64,000 bases of DNA, from contig JADKGC010000005.1 of assembly GCA_016717205.1 (NCBI GenBank), positions 434,001 through 498,000 on the forward strand, read 5' to 3'. The notes below the pieces were generated by a model. It did no database searches and was not told the origin of the DNA. It saw only the letters and a program-made list of their open reading frames with translations. Of the stretch, positions 25,552-34,576 are shown piece by piece. How positions within the stretch are numbered: the first letter of the stretch is position 1; every line of letters starts with the position of its first letter. The DNA is from Candidatus Flexifilum breve (GTDB taxonomy: Bacteria > Chloroflexota > Anaerolineae > Aggregatilineales > Phototrophicaceae). A program made the position numbers and the translations under genes.

Positions 25552-26756
25552 ACATTCCGTTTCGAACCGGCGTCAACCTGCGGGAATTTGCGTACTATGG
25601 GACATCCTCCGTACCGTATACGCGCCTCGAACTACAAGCCGCTCAGCTCACCGAGTTGAGCGGCTTCGGCGTCCAGTTAATCCGCTTGTTTGGCGCGTGC
25701 CAGCGCTTGACCGTTGACCAGAACATCGCGCGTCTCAAAGCGGCGCTCGACCTCATCCAGCGGGCGGGCATGCAGGCGATCATCGCGCTCGGCGATGCAT
25801 TTGGCTCCGAGTGGATCATCCCCGGCGAGAGTCACTATCACACGGCGACCGGGTCGCACCTGCACAAGAACTACTTCCTCAACCGCCTGTACCAGAAGAC
25901 CTATATCCCCTATATCCAGCGCGTCGCAGCGGCGTTGGCCGGGCATCCCGCCCTGCTGCTGTGGGAACTCGGCAACGAATTCGCCATCCACCCGCAGCCC
26001 GCTTACGCGACGGACGAACGCGCCTTCTACAACTTCGCCGCCGAAGCCAGCGCCGCGCTCAAGCAGATCACGCCGCTGACGCTCGTCAGTACCGGGATCA
26101 TCAACAGCAATCAGATCACCGTACCCGCGACGCGCGCTGCCGCTTCCCGCCGCCTGTACAGCCTGCCCACCATCGACGCCGTGTCGATCCACTTTTACGC
26201 TGAAGATGGCGAAACCGAGTATGCAACGCTCGATATTCAGATCGGGCGCGAACTCGGCAAGCCGTTCTATGTCGGCGAAATGGGCGGGTCGATCACGCGC
26301 AACCCGGATCGCACCGCGTACTATGCCAACGAGTTCAAACGCTGGCGCAGTGCGGGCGCATTCACGATCATGCCGTGGGCGTTCGACACCTCGCCGTGGA
26401 ATGTCGGCGTGAGCGATTTATACGCCTTCGCGCGTATTCACCGCGACTACAACGGCCTCAAGGCGGTGGTGGGCAGCCATGCGACCAACGCCCCCGCCTA
26501 TCGCCCCACGCCGACCGGAACCAAGCGCTATCAGGTCGTGCTCGGACCGCTCAGCGTGCGGACGGAACCCGCGATCACCGCCAAGCGGCTCGATCTATTG
26601 GCGAATGGCACGTGCATCGACGTCGATCCGGCGTCACGCACGGAAAAGGGCGGCTATGTGTGGTGGCGGCACTTCGGCAAGCAGCAGTGGTCCGCTGAGA
26701 AGCGCCTGCTCGATAACGTGGACTACATGCGCGAAGTCGCCGTCGCGGTGAAGTAG
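25548..26756 (+). CDS. GH5-like glycoside hydrolase with C-terminal SH3b domain
   Basis: The protein has 402 aa from a GTG start overlapping the previous stop (GTGA). The TIM-barrel signature fits clan GH-A, near family 5 mannanase-type enzymes: early strand VQLIRLFGA, acid/base Glu144 in LLWELGNEFAIH (the NE pair), and nucleophile Glu244 in FYVGEMGGS. After about residue 320, a Thr/Pro segment leads to an SH3b-like domain (YQVVLGPLSVRTEPAITAKR, then YVWWRHFGKQQWS). No signal peptide is evident, unlike its coupled neighbour, so it may be cytoplasmic or exported another way. Probable substrate is a beta-mannan or beta-glucan. Confidence 0.85.
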   Translation: MNIPFRTGVNLREFAYYGTSSVPYTRLELQAAQLTELSGFGVQLIRLFGACQRLTVDQNIARLKAALDLIQRAGMQAIIALGDAFGSEWIIPGESHYHTATGSHLHKNYFLNRLYQKTYIPYIQRVAAALAGHPALLLWELGNEFAIHPQPAYATDERAFYNFAAEASAALKQITPLTLVSTGIINSNQITVPATRAAASRRLYSLPTIDAVSIHFYAEDGETEYATLDIQIGRELGKPFYVGEMGGSITRNPDRTAYYANEFKRWRSAGAFTIMPWAFDTSPWNVGVSDLYAFARIHRDYNGLKAVVGSHATNAPAYRPTPTGTKRYQVVLGPLSVRTEPAITAKRLDLLANGTCIDVDPASRTEKGGYVWWRHFGKQQWSAEKRLLDNVDYMREVAVAVK

Positions 26757-27199
26757 CTGTCAGTTTTCAGTTGACAGTTCACAGTTTGGCGGCTGCCCCA
26801 ACCTCACCCCTAAATCAGATCGCCAAAGAATTGCAGGAATTGTAGGGACGCCCAATGGGGCGTCCGCAAATCAAACGGCCCTTTTCAATCCCCTCATGCC
26901 TGCTCACCCAACGCGCTCGGGAGATCGTGACCTGTCTTGAATTTTCTCGGGTTGGCAGATCTCACAACTTATTTGGGCTGGAATCAAGATACAATCAATC
27001 ACGGTGCATAGTAGAATGAATGGTAATAAAACCTTTATTTGAATGAGTTCATCAAACATGTCGAGTGGTTTTATATAAATCTCTAGACTAATCCGGTCTT
27101 AGAAAACTGAATCAGCGTTACAATCAGAATTAGTGAACCAGAAGCGCTACCGCTCCGACCAGCAAGTCTGGAAACACTGGGTGTCAGAAGAGACAGGCT
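26757..27199. repeat. Gene-free gap with short repeats
   Basis: 26759-26786 holds a CAGTTTTCAGTTGACAGTTC-type motif (the unit CAGTT recurs), 26800-26815 a family B fragment, and about 26841-26866 a family A palindrome with core CGCCCAATGGGGCG. From about 26940 to 27199 the DNA is notably AT-richer and probably contains the promoter of the following kinase gene, but no clear pair of boxes was fixed. Confidence 0.6.
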
Positions 27200-29185
27200 A
27201 TGAATGATCATCATCCCGTCGATGCGGATACATCACTTCTGCAAGATGGGGCGCTCGCGCCAACGCGTACCGAACAACGCTACCGCGCTATCGTCGAAGA
27301 CCAGACTGAGCTGGTCTGTCGCTACGATCCCAATCTCAATCTCACCTTCGGCAACCGAGCCTACTGCAAATCCTTCGGGCTCACGCCTGACGAACTGATC
27401 GGCAAATCGATTCTGAGCAAAATCCCGCCCGAAGAACGCGAAGCGGGCATTGCCCACATTCGCGCGCTCACTCAGACGAACCCGGTGGCGATCAGCGTGC
27501 ACCATTCGCTGCAAGCGGATGGCAGCCTGCGCTGGGTGGAATGGAAAGACCGGGCAATCTTCGATGAAGGCGGGCAGATCGTGGAATATCAGGCGGTCGG
27601 GCGCGACATCACCGAGCAGAAACGCGCCGAAACCGAACTGCTCGAAACGCAAGAGCGCATGCGACTGTTCATCGAACACGCGCCCGCCGCGATTGCAATG
27701 CTTGATACGGATATGCGCTATGTTGCGGTCAGCCGCCGCTGGCTGAGCGATTATCGCCTCGGCGATGAGAACATCATCGGGCGTTCTCATTACGACGTCT
27801 TCCCGGAAATCCCGGAACGCTGGCGCAATATCCATCAGCGCTGTCTGAAGGGCGCGGTTGAAATGAGCGACGCCGACCGCTTCCCGCGCCTCGATGGTTC
27901 ACACGATTGGGTGCGCTGGGAAATTCGTCCGTGGCGCCACACCGATGGGCGCATCGGCGGCATTCTGCTCTTCTCCGAAGTGATCACGGACCGCGTCAAT
28001 GCGCGCAACGACCTGGAAGAAGCGTATGATGCGCTGGAACGCCGCGTCACCGAACGCACCATCGAATTGGAACGCGCGAAAGAGCGGCTGGAAGCCATTT
28101 TCAATCACAGCGGCGATGGGATTCTGCTGGTCGATGTGCAGCAGGGTATCCAGCAGTCGAACGACACGTTCAACCGGATGCTGGATCTCGGGGAGCGCAG
28201 CGCGCTCGGTTTGAGCCTGCTGACCTGGGTGCATCCGGACGATATGGCACGCATCAACGCCAGCCTGCGCGACGCCGCCAGCGCACAGCACCCGCAGGGC
28301 GTAGAAGCGCGCCTCCGCCGCAGTGACGGCACCTTCATTGAGGTCGAAATCAGCATCGCGCCCATCAATCGCTCGGTCTATTCGGTGACGAATCTCGTGT
28401 GCATCATTCGCGACATCACCGAGCGTAAACAGGCGGAAACGACGCTCAAGCTGATGCTTGAACAAGAGAAAGAACTGGTCGAACTGAAGACGCGCTTTGT
28501 CTCAACCGCGTCGCATGAGTTCCGCACGCCCCTCGCCGCAATCCTCGCCGCGACCGAATCGCTCAGCCTCTACCGGCACCGCATGTCCGATGAGCAAATC
28601 AGCGAACGATTGACACGCATCGGGCAGCAGGTCGGGTTCTTACAGTCGATCATGGAAGATGTGCTCCAGCTTTCCAGCTTTCAGGCGCGGAAAATGGAGT
28701 GCCGCCCGGTCGTCGGGGATGTAGCGCGCCTGTGTCGAGATTTGGTCGAGGAATTCGACGCGCAGGCTGAGCATCAGGGGCGCATCCGCTGTGACTGTCC
28801 CGACACCGCGGTGCTGGTCGCCTATGATCCGCGCCTGCTGCGCCAAGCGGTCAGCAATTTGCTGCACAACGCGCTCAAATATTCCGCCGGGGAACAACCA
28901 GTCGATTTACAGCTCAGTCACGACGAGCAGGCGATTCGCATCTGCGTGCGTGACGCGGGAATCGGGATTCCGCCGGATGATATTAAGCACATTTTTGAAC
29001 CGTTTCATCGGGCGGACAACGTTGGCTCGATTTCCGGGACAGGCCTCGGCTTGAGCATTACCAAGCAGGCCATTGACCTCCACAACGGCACGATCACAGT
29101 GGAGAGCGAAGTCGGCAAAGGCACCAGCTTCACCGTCACGTTCCCGCGCGAACCTGAGCGCTACAGCGCCCACGATCTGCCGTAA
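27200..29185 (+). CDS. Cytoplasmic three-PAS sensor histidine kinase
   Basis: This 661-aa protein has three PAS-type domains: about 25-145 (YRAIVEDQTELVCRYDPNLN to VGRDITEQK), 150-270 (with IRPWRHTDGRIGG), and 290-415 (LEAIFNHSGDGILLVD to CIIRDITERK), each ending in the usual D-I-T-E-R/Q-K. HisKA follows with His439 in STASHEFRTPLAAI, then a HATPase with RQAVSNLLHNALKYS, DAGIGIPPDD and GTGLGLSI. There is no membrane segment. The stop lies 13 nt from that of the convergent, clearly paralogous kinase. No response regulator is adjacent. Ligand unknown; no flavin or heme signature was seen. Confidence 0.93.
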   Translation: MNDHHPVDADTSLLQDGALAPTRTEQRYRAIVEDQTELVCRYDPNLNLTFGNRAYCKSFGLTPDELIGKSILSKIPPEEREAGIAHIRALTQTNPVAISVHHSLQADGSLRWVEWKDRAIFDEGGQIVEYQAVGRDITEQKRAETELLETQERMRLFIEHAPAAIAMLDTDMRYVAVSRRWLSDYRLGDENIIGRSHYDVFPEIPERWRNIHQRCLKGAVEMSDADRFPRLDGSHDWVRWEIRPWRHTDGRIGGILLFSEVITDRVNARNDLEEAYDALERRVTERTIELERAKERLEAIFNHSGDGILLVDVQQGIQQSNDTFNRMLDLGERSALGLSLLTWVHPDDMARINASLRDAASAQHPQGVEARLRRSDGTFIEVEISIAPINRSVYSVTNLVCIIRDITERKQAETTLKLMLEQEKELVELKTRFVSTASHEFRTPLAAILAATESLSLYRHRMSDEQISERLTRIGQQVGFLQSIMEDVLQLSSFQARKMECRPVVGDVARLCRDLVEEFDAQAEHQGRIRCDCPDTAVLVAYDPRLLRQAVSNLLHNALKYSAGEQPVDLQLSHDEQAIRICVRDAGIGIPPDDIKHIFEPFHRADNVGSISGTGLGLSITKQAIDLHNGTITVESEVGKGTSFTVTFPREPERYSAHDLP

Positions 29186-29198
29186 GTACCGACGGGCG

Positions 29199-32147
29199 CT
29201 ACGCCTTGATCGGCACGCGCACGGTGAATGTCGTCCCAACGCCCACCTGCGAGGCTACCGACAGCGAGCCTTTATGTAAGGTCACCGCCTGTTTCGCGAT
29301 GCTCAACCCCAGGCCCGTCCCGGAGATCGTGCCGACATTCGCCGCGCGGTGGAACGGCTCAAACAGCCGTTTGAGGTCGTCTGCTGGGATGCCGATGCCC
29401 TGATCGCTGATCTTGAGGATGAGCTCATCCTCATCGCGATCCAGCTCAACGCGCACCTGTTTCTCCGAGTATTTAAGCCCGTTGTGCACGAGATTGGTGA
29501 CCACCTGCCGGAGGAGGCGCGCATCGAACTGCGCGGTCGGCTCGGCGAGCGGTGTGCTAAAAACCAGCCGATCATGATAGTCGGGCTGGCTGTTGAATTC
29601 ATCGACAATCGCCTGGCACAGCGCGCCCAAGTCCCCATCCGTGAGCTTGAAGTCGGCATAGCCCGCCTCCATTTTGGTCAACTGCAGCACGTCTTCCATG
29701 ATGTTGCGCATATGCAGCACCTGAGCGCGTATGCGTTCCAGCCGGTTGGCGATCTGTTCGTCGTCCATGCGCTGGCGGTACAGGCTGAGCGATTCGGTCG
29801 CAGCGAGGATCGCCGCGAGCGGCGTGCGGAATTCATGCGAAGTCGTGGACACGAAGCGCGCTCGCAGCTCGCTGAGCTCTTTTTCGCGCGCCAACGCCTG
29901 TTTGAGCGCTTTTTCGGCGGCGGCCCGCTGAGTCATATCGAGCACATGCAGCATCATCACGGACGACGACTGGATCTCGATATAGCTCAATTGGATATCC
30001 GCCGGGAAGCGCGTGCCGTTTTTGCGCCGTCCGACCAGCGCCATAACATTCAGGCGTTCGCGCTCGTCGTCAGCGCCAGCAATCACAGGCGAAAGTGGGA
30101 GATCGGTCTCGTCCAGCGCCTGCGGCATGATGATTTCCAGCGGTTGGCCGAGCATCTCGGCGCGTGAATAGCCGAACATGTCCTCAGCCGCCTGGTTGAC
30201 CAGCGCGATCATGCCCAACGTATCGCTGATGATCGTCGCGACCGGCGCGGCTTCAAGGAGCAAGCGGAACTCTTCCTCACTGGCCCGCAGTGCGTCTTCG
30301 ACCTGCCGGCGCACCAGCGAGGCCGACACATAGATGCCATACTGCGCCAGAATCTCGATCTGCGTGGGCGTGACCGGACGCCGATGAATGTAGTTATCAG
30401 CCACCAACCAACCGAGCACCCGGTCACCCGACCACAGCGCTACGGTGAGGTTCCAGCCATAGCCAACGACGTCCTCCTTGTGATACAGCGGCGCATTGTC
30501 ATTAAAGTGAAAGCGTTCCGGCTTGATCATCGACGTATACATGCCGCCGTCCGGTCGAATGAGAAACCGGATATACTTTTCCGCCTGAATATTGCCCACG
30601 TCATCGGTGCCGTAAACGCCCTGCGCCATGTTGGCCGCCTGGTCGTAGAGGAAAATACCGACGCGATCCATGCCGAGGCGTGTCAGCCCCATCTCGACCA
30701 CCGCGCGATAAAACTCGTCGAGCGTTTCGACCTTGGTCAGCTCAATGCTGATGGCATGCAGCACCTGCAGATTCTGCTGCAGCTCCTGTTCTTGATCCAA
30801 TTTCTGCTGCAGCGTCATTTCAGCGCGTTTGCGCTCGGTGATATCAACCCCGACGGCCTGCACGCCCGCAATGGTGCCGTGATCATCATACAAGGCAACA
30901 TCTGTCCAGTACTGCCAGTATTTCTGGCCATCCGCGCCCGAAAATTCGTATTCGTGCACGCTGGCTCCACCATTGCGCAGCAAATCCAGAGCGTGCAGGC
31001 GCACCGCGTCCCGCTCCCGCTCCGGGATCAGGGGCAAAAAGCTCTGGCCGACCAGATCACGCGGCAGTTGGTCAAAGCGCCGAGCGTAGGCGTCGTTGAC
31101 GAACGTCAGCTTCAAGTCGGTATCGTAGCGGCAAATCAATTCCGTCTGCGTCTGGACGACATTCAGGTAGCGCGCTTCACTGGCGCGCAGCGCGGCTTCG
31201 GTGCGCTTGCGCGCCGTGACATCGCGAATGATGATGACGAGCTGCGCCAGCTCGTTCTCATCGCCGGAGACCGGGGCGTAGCTGATCTCCACATCGTGAC
31301 TGAGACCGCCCGGACGCTGCAGCACGGCCTCGACCTGCTGCGGTTGGCGCGTTTGGGCGACTTGCAGCTTGAGCGCGCGCAGCCGGACGACCGTTTCTGG
31401 CGCAAAAATGTGTTCGAGCCGGAACGTCGCATAGTCGGCGGGCGTGATGTTGAGCAGCGCTTCGCCGGCGGGATTCGCGGCCTGAATGCCGTGCACTGGA
31501 TCCAGCAGCAGCACGCCGTCGCTGATCGTCTCAAAGATCGTTTCCAGCCGATGCTTGATTTGGTTGAGCTCGGCCGTCCGCTCATCGACGCGTTGCTCAA
31601 GCGTCGCCGCCGCCTCGCGCAGCGCCGCCTCTGCCTGTTTGCGGGCGGTGATGTCACGGCCCATGGTATTGACCGTGAGCGGCTGCCCCTGAGCATCGTA
31701 ATTGACCCAGATCCGCTGAAACTGCCAGTGGATGCTGCCATCGGGGAAGACAAGGCGGCGTTCCAATTCGACAGATCCCTTGTCAAACAAATCGTTACGC
31801 TGCCGGATCACCAACGCCAGATCATCGGGGTGGACAACCGTTTTGTAGAAATCGGGATCGCTGAGATAGCGCTCAACCGGGTAGCCGAAGACTTGTTCAA
31901 ACGACCGGCTAGCGAAAATCAGCTTTCCATCCGGGGTGACACTCATAAACGCATCTTCGACGCTGTCGAGAATGTCGCGTAGGTAGTTGCGCTGCATTTC
32001 CAGCTCCGCTTTGACGGCGTGGAGCTGCTGTGTATCCGTGCTAGGCCCCGGCGGTGGAGTGGGAGGCAGGTTGTCGGTCATCGGCTTCATAGAATTCATT
32101 CTGTTGTTCGCCACTTGGAACGAGGGTTGGGGCTGAGAAATCATCAT
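29199..32147 (-). CDS. Multi-PAS/GAF sensor histidine kinase
   Basis: The protein has 982 aa. In order: PAS (about 40-165, ILDSVEDAFMSVTPDGKLIF to MGRDITARK), a coiled linker, PAS (about 200-320), PAS (about 325-450, ending VGVDITERK), a GAF domain (about 470-620, VLHAISIELTKVETLDEFYR to TPTQIEILAQYGIY), PAS (about 630-755), HisKA near residue 780 (STTSHEFRTPLAAI) and HATPase (RQVVTNLVHNGLKYS, DQGIGIPADD, GTGLGLSI). No membrane helix. The kinase core is nearly the same as that of the 27200-29185 kinase, including ILAATESLSLYR, so one probably arose from the other by duplication and domain gain. Confidence 0.93.
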   Translation of the reverse strand: MMISQPQPSFQVANNRMNSMKPMTDNLPPTPPPGPSTDTQQLHAVKAELEMQRNYLRDILDSVEDAFMSVTPDGKLIFASRSFEQVFGYPVERYLSDPDFYKTVVHPDDLALVIRQRNDLFDKGSVELERRLVFPDGSIHWQFQRIWVNYDAQGQPLTVNTMGRDITARKQAEAALREAAATLEQRVDERTAELNQIKHRLETIFETISDGVLLLDPVHGIQAANPAGEALLNITPADYATFRLEHIFAPETVVRLRALKLQVAQTRQPQQVEAVLQRPGGLSHDVEISYAPVSGDENELAQLVIIIRDVTARKRTEAALRASEARYLNVVQTQTELICRYDTDLKLTFVNDAYARRFDQLPRDLVGQSFLPLIPERERDAVRLHALDLLRNGGASVHEYEFSGADGQKYWQYWTDVALYDDHGTIAGVQAVGVDITERKRAEMTLQQKLDQEQELQQNLQVLHAISIELTKVETLDEFYRAVVEMGLTRLGMDRVGIFLYDQAANMAQGVYGTDDVGNIQAEKYIRFLIRPDGGMYTSMIKPERFHFNDNAPLYHKEDVVGYGWNLTVALWSGDRVLGWLVADNYIHRRPVTPTQIEILAQYGIYVSASLVRRQVEDALRASEEEFRLLLEAAPVATIISDTLGMIALVNQAAEDMFGYSRAEMLGQPLEIIMPQALDETDLPLSPVIAGADDERERLNVMALVGRRKNGTRFPADIQLSYIEIQSSSVMMLHVLDMTQRAAAEKALKQALAREKELSELRARFVSTTSHEFRTPLAAILAATESLSLYRQRMDDEQIANRLERIRAQVLHMRNIMEDVLQLTKMEAGYADFKLTDGDLGALCQAIVDEFNSQPDYHDRLVFSTPLAEPTAQFDARLLRQVVTNLVHNGLKYSEKQVRVELDRDEDELILKISDQGIGIPADDLKRLFEPFHRAANVGTISGTGLGLSIAKQAVTLHKGSLSVASQVGVGTTFTVRVPIKA

Positions 32148-32767
32148 GTGCGTTTAGCTAACGTGTTTAATCTCAATATAACTCAATTCTCATTAATTGT
32201 TCGTAGATATCCGTAAACTAACGTCAGTGAGGGATAACACATCTCCGACCTCTCCCCGCGTGCGTGGGCGAGGGGGAGCTAACAGGGGTAGGTTTTCAAT
32301 TGTAGGGACGAGGCACGAGGCTGGTCAGAATACTCAGCCTCACCCCCAACCCCTCTCCTAAAGGTTGACGGAGGGACAGTTTTAACATTGGGAGCCATTA
32401 AGGCACCGGTTTGAGGGGAGACAGGCGGACTTTTTAAGTCCCCTCTCCTCTAGGAGAGGGGATTTAGGGGTGAGGTTAGACAAAGTGCCGATTCTGAAAT
32501 GACCTCATGCCTCGTCCCTACAGGGGGTTTTGGCGAAAAAACTTCGCGTTCTATTAGGAAGCATGAAAAACCTACCCCTGTTAGGTGGGGGTGGGCACCG
32601 ACCGATGCTTGTCCCTCACTAACGTCAAACTATTGCCAGCGCGCAGACTCGAGAAGCGGCGGGTGCTACGCGGACGTTCCCCTGACACAGGGGCACAAAT
32701 TTCGCGTATACTCTAGAACAGGCGAGCGAGATCCGGTCGCGACCGTACGTGTGAGGAGGAACTAAGC
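32148..32767. repeat. Long gene-free gap with inverted family B pair
   Basis: 32337-32365 (CCTCACCCCCAACCCCTCTC) and 32440-32478 (CTCTAGGAGAGGGGATTTAG, then GGGTGAGGTTAG) are inverted copies framing about 140 bp, a shape recalling a miniature inverted-repeat element. Family A half-copies lie at 32302-32325 and 32503-32522. A degenerate family B unit is at 32250-32280. Near 32707-32712 a TATACT box, 55 nt before the DUF2277 gene, may be its -10 element. Nothing else is recognised. Confidence 0.65.
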
Positions 32768-33052
32768 ATGTGTCGAAATATCAAGCCGCTGTACAACTTT
32801 GAGCCGCCCGTCACCGAGGACGAGATTCAGGCGGCGGCGCTGCAATTCGTGCGCAAGATCAGCGGTTTCAACCAACCCTCGAAGGTCAACGCCGACGCCT
32901 TCAACGCTGCGGTTGTCGAAGTCGCCGCCGCGGCGAGCAAACTGCTCGGCGCGCTGGAAACGGCCGCGCCGCCCAAAACCCGCGAAGTCGAGGCCGAGCG
33001 CGCGCGCATTCGCAGCGCGAAACGCTTTCCCAGATCCGCCGATGCCAACTAA
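32768..33052 (+). CDS. DUF2277 family protein
   Basis: This 94-aa protein begins MCRNIKPLYNFEPPVTEDEI and contains QFVRKISGFNQPSKVN, the defining conserved blocks of DUF2277, and ends in a basic tail. Cys2-Arg3-Asn4 is the family's invariant start. The start is preceded by GAGGA with good spacing. It is a small soluble protein of unknown function. It lies 15 nt upstream of the YdeI-like gene on the same strand, so the two are probably co-transcribed. Confidence 0.93.
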   Translation: MCRNIKPLYNFEPPVTEDEIQAAALQFVRKISGFNQPSKVNADAFNAAVVEVAAAASKLLGALETAAPPKTREVEAERARIRSAKRFPRSADAN

Positions 33053-33067
33053 GGAGATACAGTTGTT

Positions 33068-33514
33068 ATGGCCGTGACCTTCACCACCACCGTTCAGCAG
33101 GCCGAAGGCGTGAACGCGACCGGCCTGCCTGTGCCCGCCGACGTGGTCGCCGCGCTCGGTTCACATAAGCGTCCGCCCGTCGTCGTCACGATCAAGGGCT
33201 ACAACTATCGCAGCACGGTCGCCGCGTATGGCGACGTGTTCATGCTCCCGCTAGCGGCTGAGCATCGCACGGCGGCGGGCGTGCAGGCAGGCGATACGGT
33301 CGAAGTGACGCTGGAACTGGACACCGAACCACGCACCGTCGAGGTGCCTGCCGATCTAGCGGCGGCACTGGCCGCTCAGCCCGGCGCAGCTGAAGCGTTT
33401 GCCGCGCTCGCGCCGTCCAAGCGCAAAGAGTTCGTGCGGCAGGTCAACGAGGCGAAAGCAGCGGAGACGCGCGAACGGCGCATCGCCGGGATCGTCGCGA
33501 AGGTCGCGCCGTAG
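33068..33514 (+). CDS. YdeI/OmdA-like protein with DUF1905 domain
   Basis: The protein has 148 aa. The N-terminal part (about 1-95) has the DUF1905 beta-barrel pattern: FTTTVQQAEGVNATGLPVPA, RPPVVVTIKGYNYRSTVA, then MLPLAAEHRTAAGVQAGDTV. The C-terminal part (about 100-148) is the OmdA/YdeI-like helical piece with LAPSKRKEFVRQVNEAK and ETRERRIAGIV. Such proteins are called bacteriocin-resistance-like, but the molecular role is not established. AGGAG lies upstream. Its 3' side abuts a family B hairpin shared with the convergent NmrA-like gene. Confidence 0.88.
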   Translation: MAVTFTTTVQQAEGVNATGLPVPADVVAALGSHKRPPVVVTIKGYNYRSTVAAYGDVFMLPLAAEHRTAAGVQAGDTVEVTLELDTEPRTVEVPADLAAALAAQPGAAEAFAALAPSKRKEFVRQVNEAKAAETRERRIAGIVAKVAP

Positions 33515-33535
33515 AGCGTCATCCCGTTGCGCTGC

Positions 33536-33569
33536 GCTCAACCGCCCCTCTCCCAATGGAGAGGGGCAA
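33536..33569. repeat. Family B hairpin between convergent genes
   Basis: A perfect 10-bp stem (GCCCCTCTCC / GGAGAGGGGC, 4-nt loop) lies between the convergent stops at 33514 and 33603. There is an A-run after it on the plus strand but no T-run, so it is not a textbook terminator; still it could form in transcripts from both sides. Confidence 0.7.
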
Positions 33570-33602
33570 AAATCCGTTTGTGAGGCTGAGAAATGTACGG
33601 CT

Positions 33603-34463
33603 TTACGCGGGATGCGCGACGAACGTGCGCCGCGCAAAATCTTCGATGCTGTCGAGCTTCACGTTGAAGACTTGGCGCCAATGCTTCATGTCGATGGAGC
33701 TCTCATAGGTCTCCATGCCCCACATCAGCGCGTTGAAAATGTCAGGCAGCAGGGGCAGCGGCGTCCCGATGGGTACATACTGCACCGGGATTTGGCGCTT
33801 CGTGGCGTGCGCGACCATCTGCACAATCTCCGTCCACGAAGCGCGCGTGGAGCCAATCGGAATCATCTGGTTGATCGCTTTGGGGTTGCCGATGGCCTTG
33901 ACGGCAATCTCGGCGATATTGTCCACGGCGATGAAGTGGTGATGGTGGTTGCCATGCCCGACGAGGGTGACGGGCTGCCCGGCTTGCAGGGGGATGCCGA
34001 TGACCGCGCCGATCCACACTTCCATGAAAACGGCGGGCTGGAAAATCGTATACGGAACGCCGCTGGCTTTGAGATACTCTTCGACTTCCGCTTTGACGCG
34101 CATCAGTTCGGCGGGCGCATCCTTCGTTGACCCGTACGCCGAGGTATAGATGAACTGTTTGGCGCCAGCGGCTTTGGCCGCATCGATCAGGTTTTTCGTC
34201 CCCTGCAGATCGACGGACTGGAAGTCGCCGCCATCAAAAAAGCGGGCAATCGCCGTGGTGATGACGACATCTACCCCGGCACACGCCGCATCCAACGATG
34301 CCCGGTCGCGCAGATCACCTTTGACGGCCGCTGCGCCCTGATCAATCCAAGTCTGTGCTGCCGGATTATCCCGCTGCAAAATGCGCACAGGCTGGGCTGT
34401 TGCGAGCAACCGGCGCGTGATGGCGCCGCCGAGCAAACCGGTTGAGCCGACGACCAGAATCAT
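33603..34463 (-). CDS. NmrA-like NAD(P)-binding protein
   Basis: The protein has 286 aa. It begins MILVVGSTGLLGGAITRRLL, a GxxGxxG Rossmann loop (residues 6-12), followed by RILQRDNPA, the basic stretch that usually selects NADPH. Further conserved segments are VKGDLRDRASLDAACAGVDV, KQFIYTSAYGS and YTIFQPAVFMEVW, typical of the NmrA/isoflavone-reductase-like atypical SDRs. These proteins act as reductases or redox sensors. No catalytic Tyr-x3-Lys pair is clear. It ends facing the YdeI-like gene. Confidence 0.9.
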   Translation of the reverse strand: MILVVGSTGLLGGAITRRLLATAQPVRILQRDNPAAQTWIDQGAAAVKGDLRDRASLDAACAGVDVVITTAIARFFDGGDFQSVDLQGTKNLIDAAKAAGAKQFIYTSAYGSTKDAPAELMRVKAEVEEYLKASGVPYTIFQPAVFMEVWIGAVIGIPLQAGQPVTLVGHGNHHHHFIAVDNIAEIAVKAIGNPKAINQMIPIGSTRASWTEIVQMVAHATKRQIPVQYVPIGTPLPLLPDIFNALMWGMETYESSIDMKHWRQVFNVKLDSIEDFARRTFVAHPA

Positions 34464-34576
34464 GTTGAACTAGTCCTTTCGCATGAACCGTTTCCCCAAG
34501 CCCTAGTACGTACTACATCTTTGATTGTACTCCCGAATTGGGCGGCCTTGGCTGCTCGAGCGACGCGGCTCGCTGC

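Noticed and set aside
30384..31982. A 532-codon open frame on the plus strand opposite the multi-PAS kinase
   Set aside because: It is the complementary frame of a clearly conserved kinase; its product is His/Arg/Asp-rich with no domain, as expected of GC-rich antisense frames.
33536..33569. Family B hairpins as rho-independent terminators
   Set aside because: The stems are strong but no T-run follows on either strand at most copies; they are listed as repeats with a possible 3'-end role instead.
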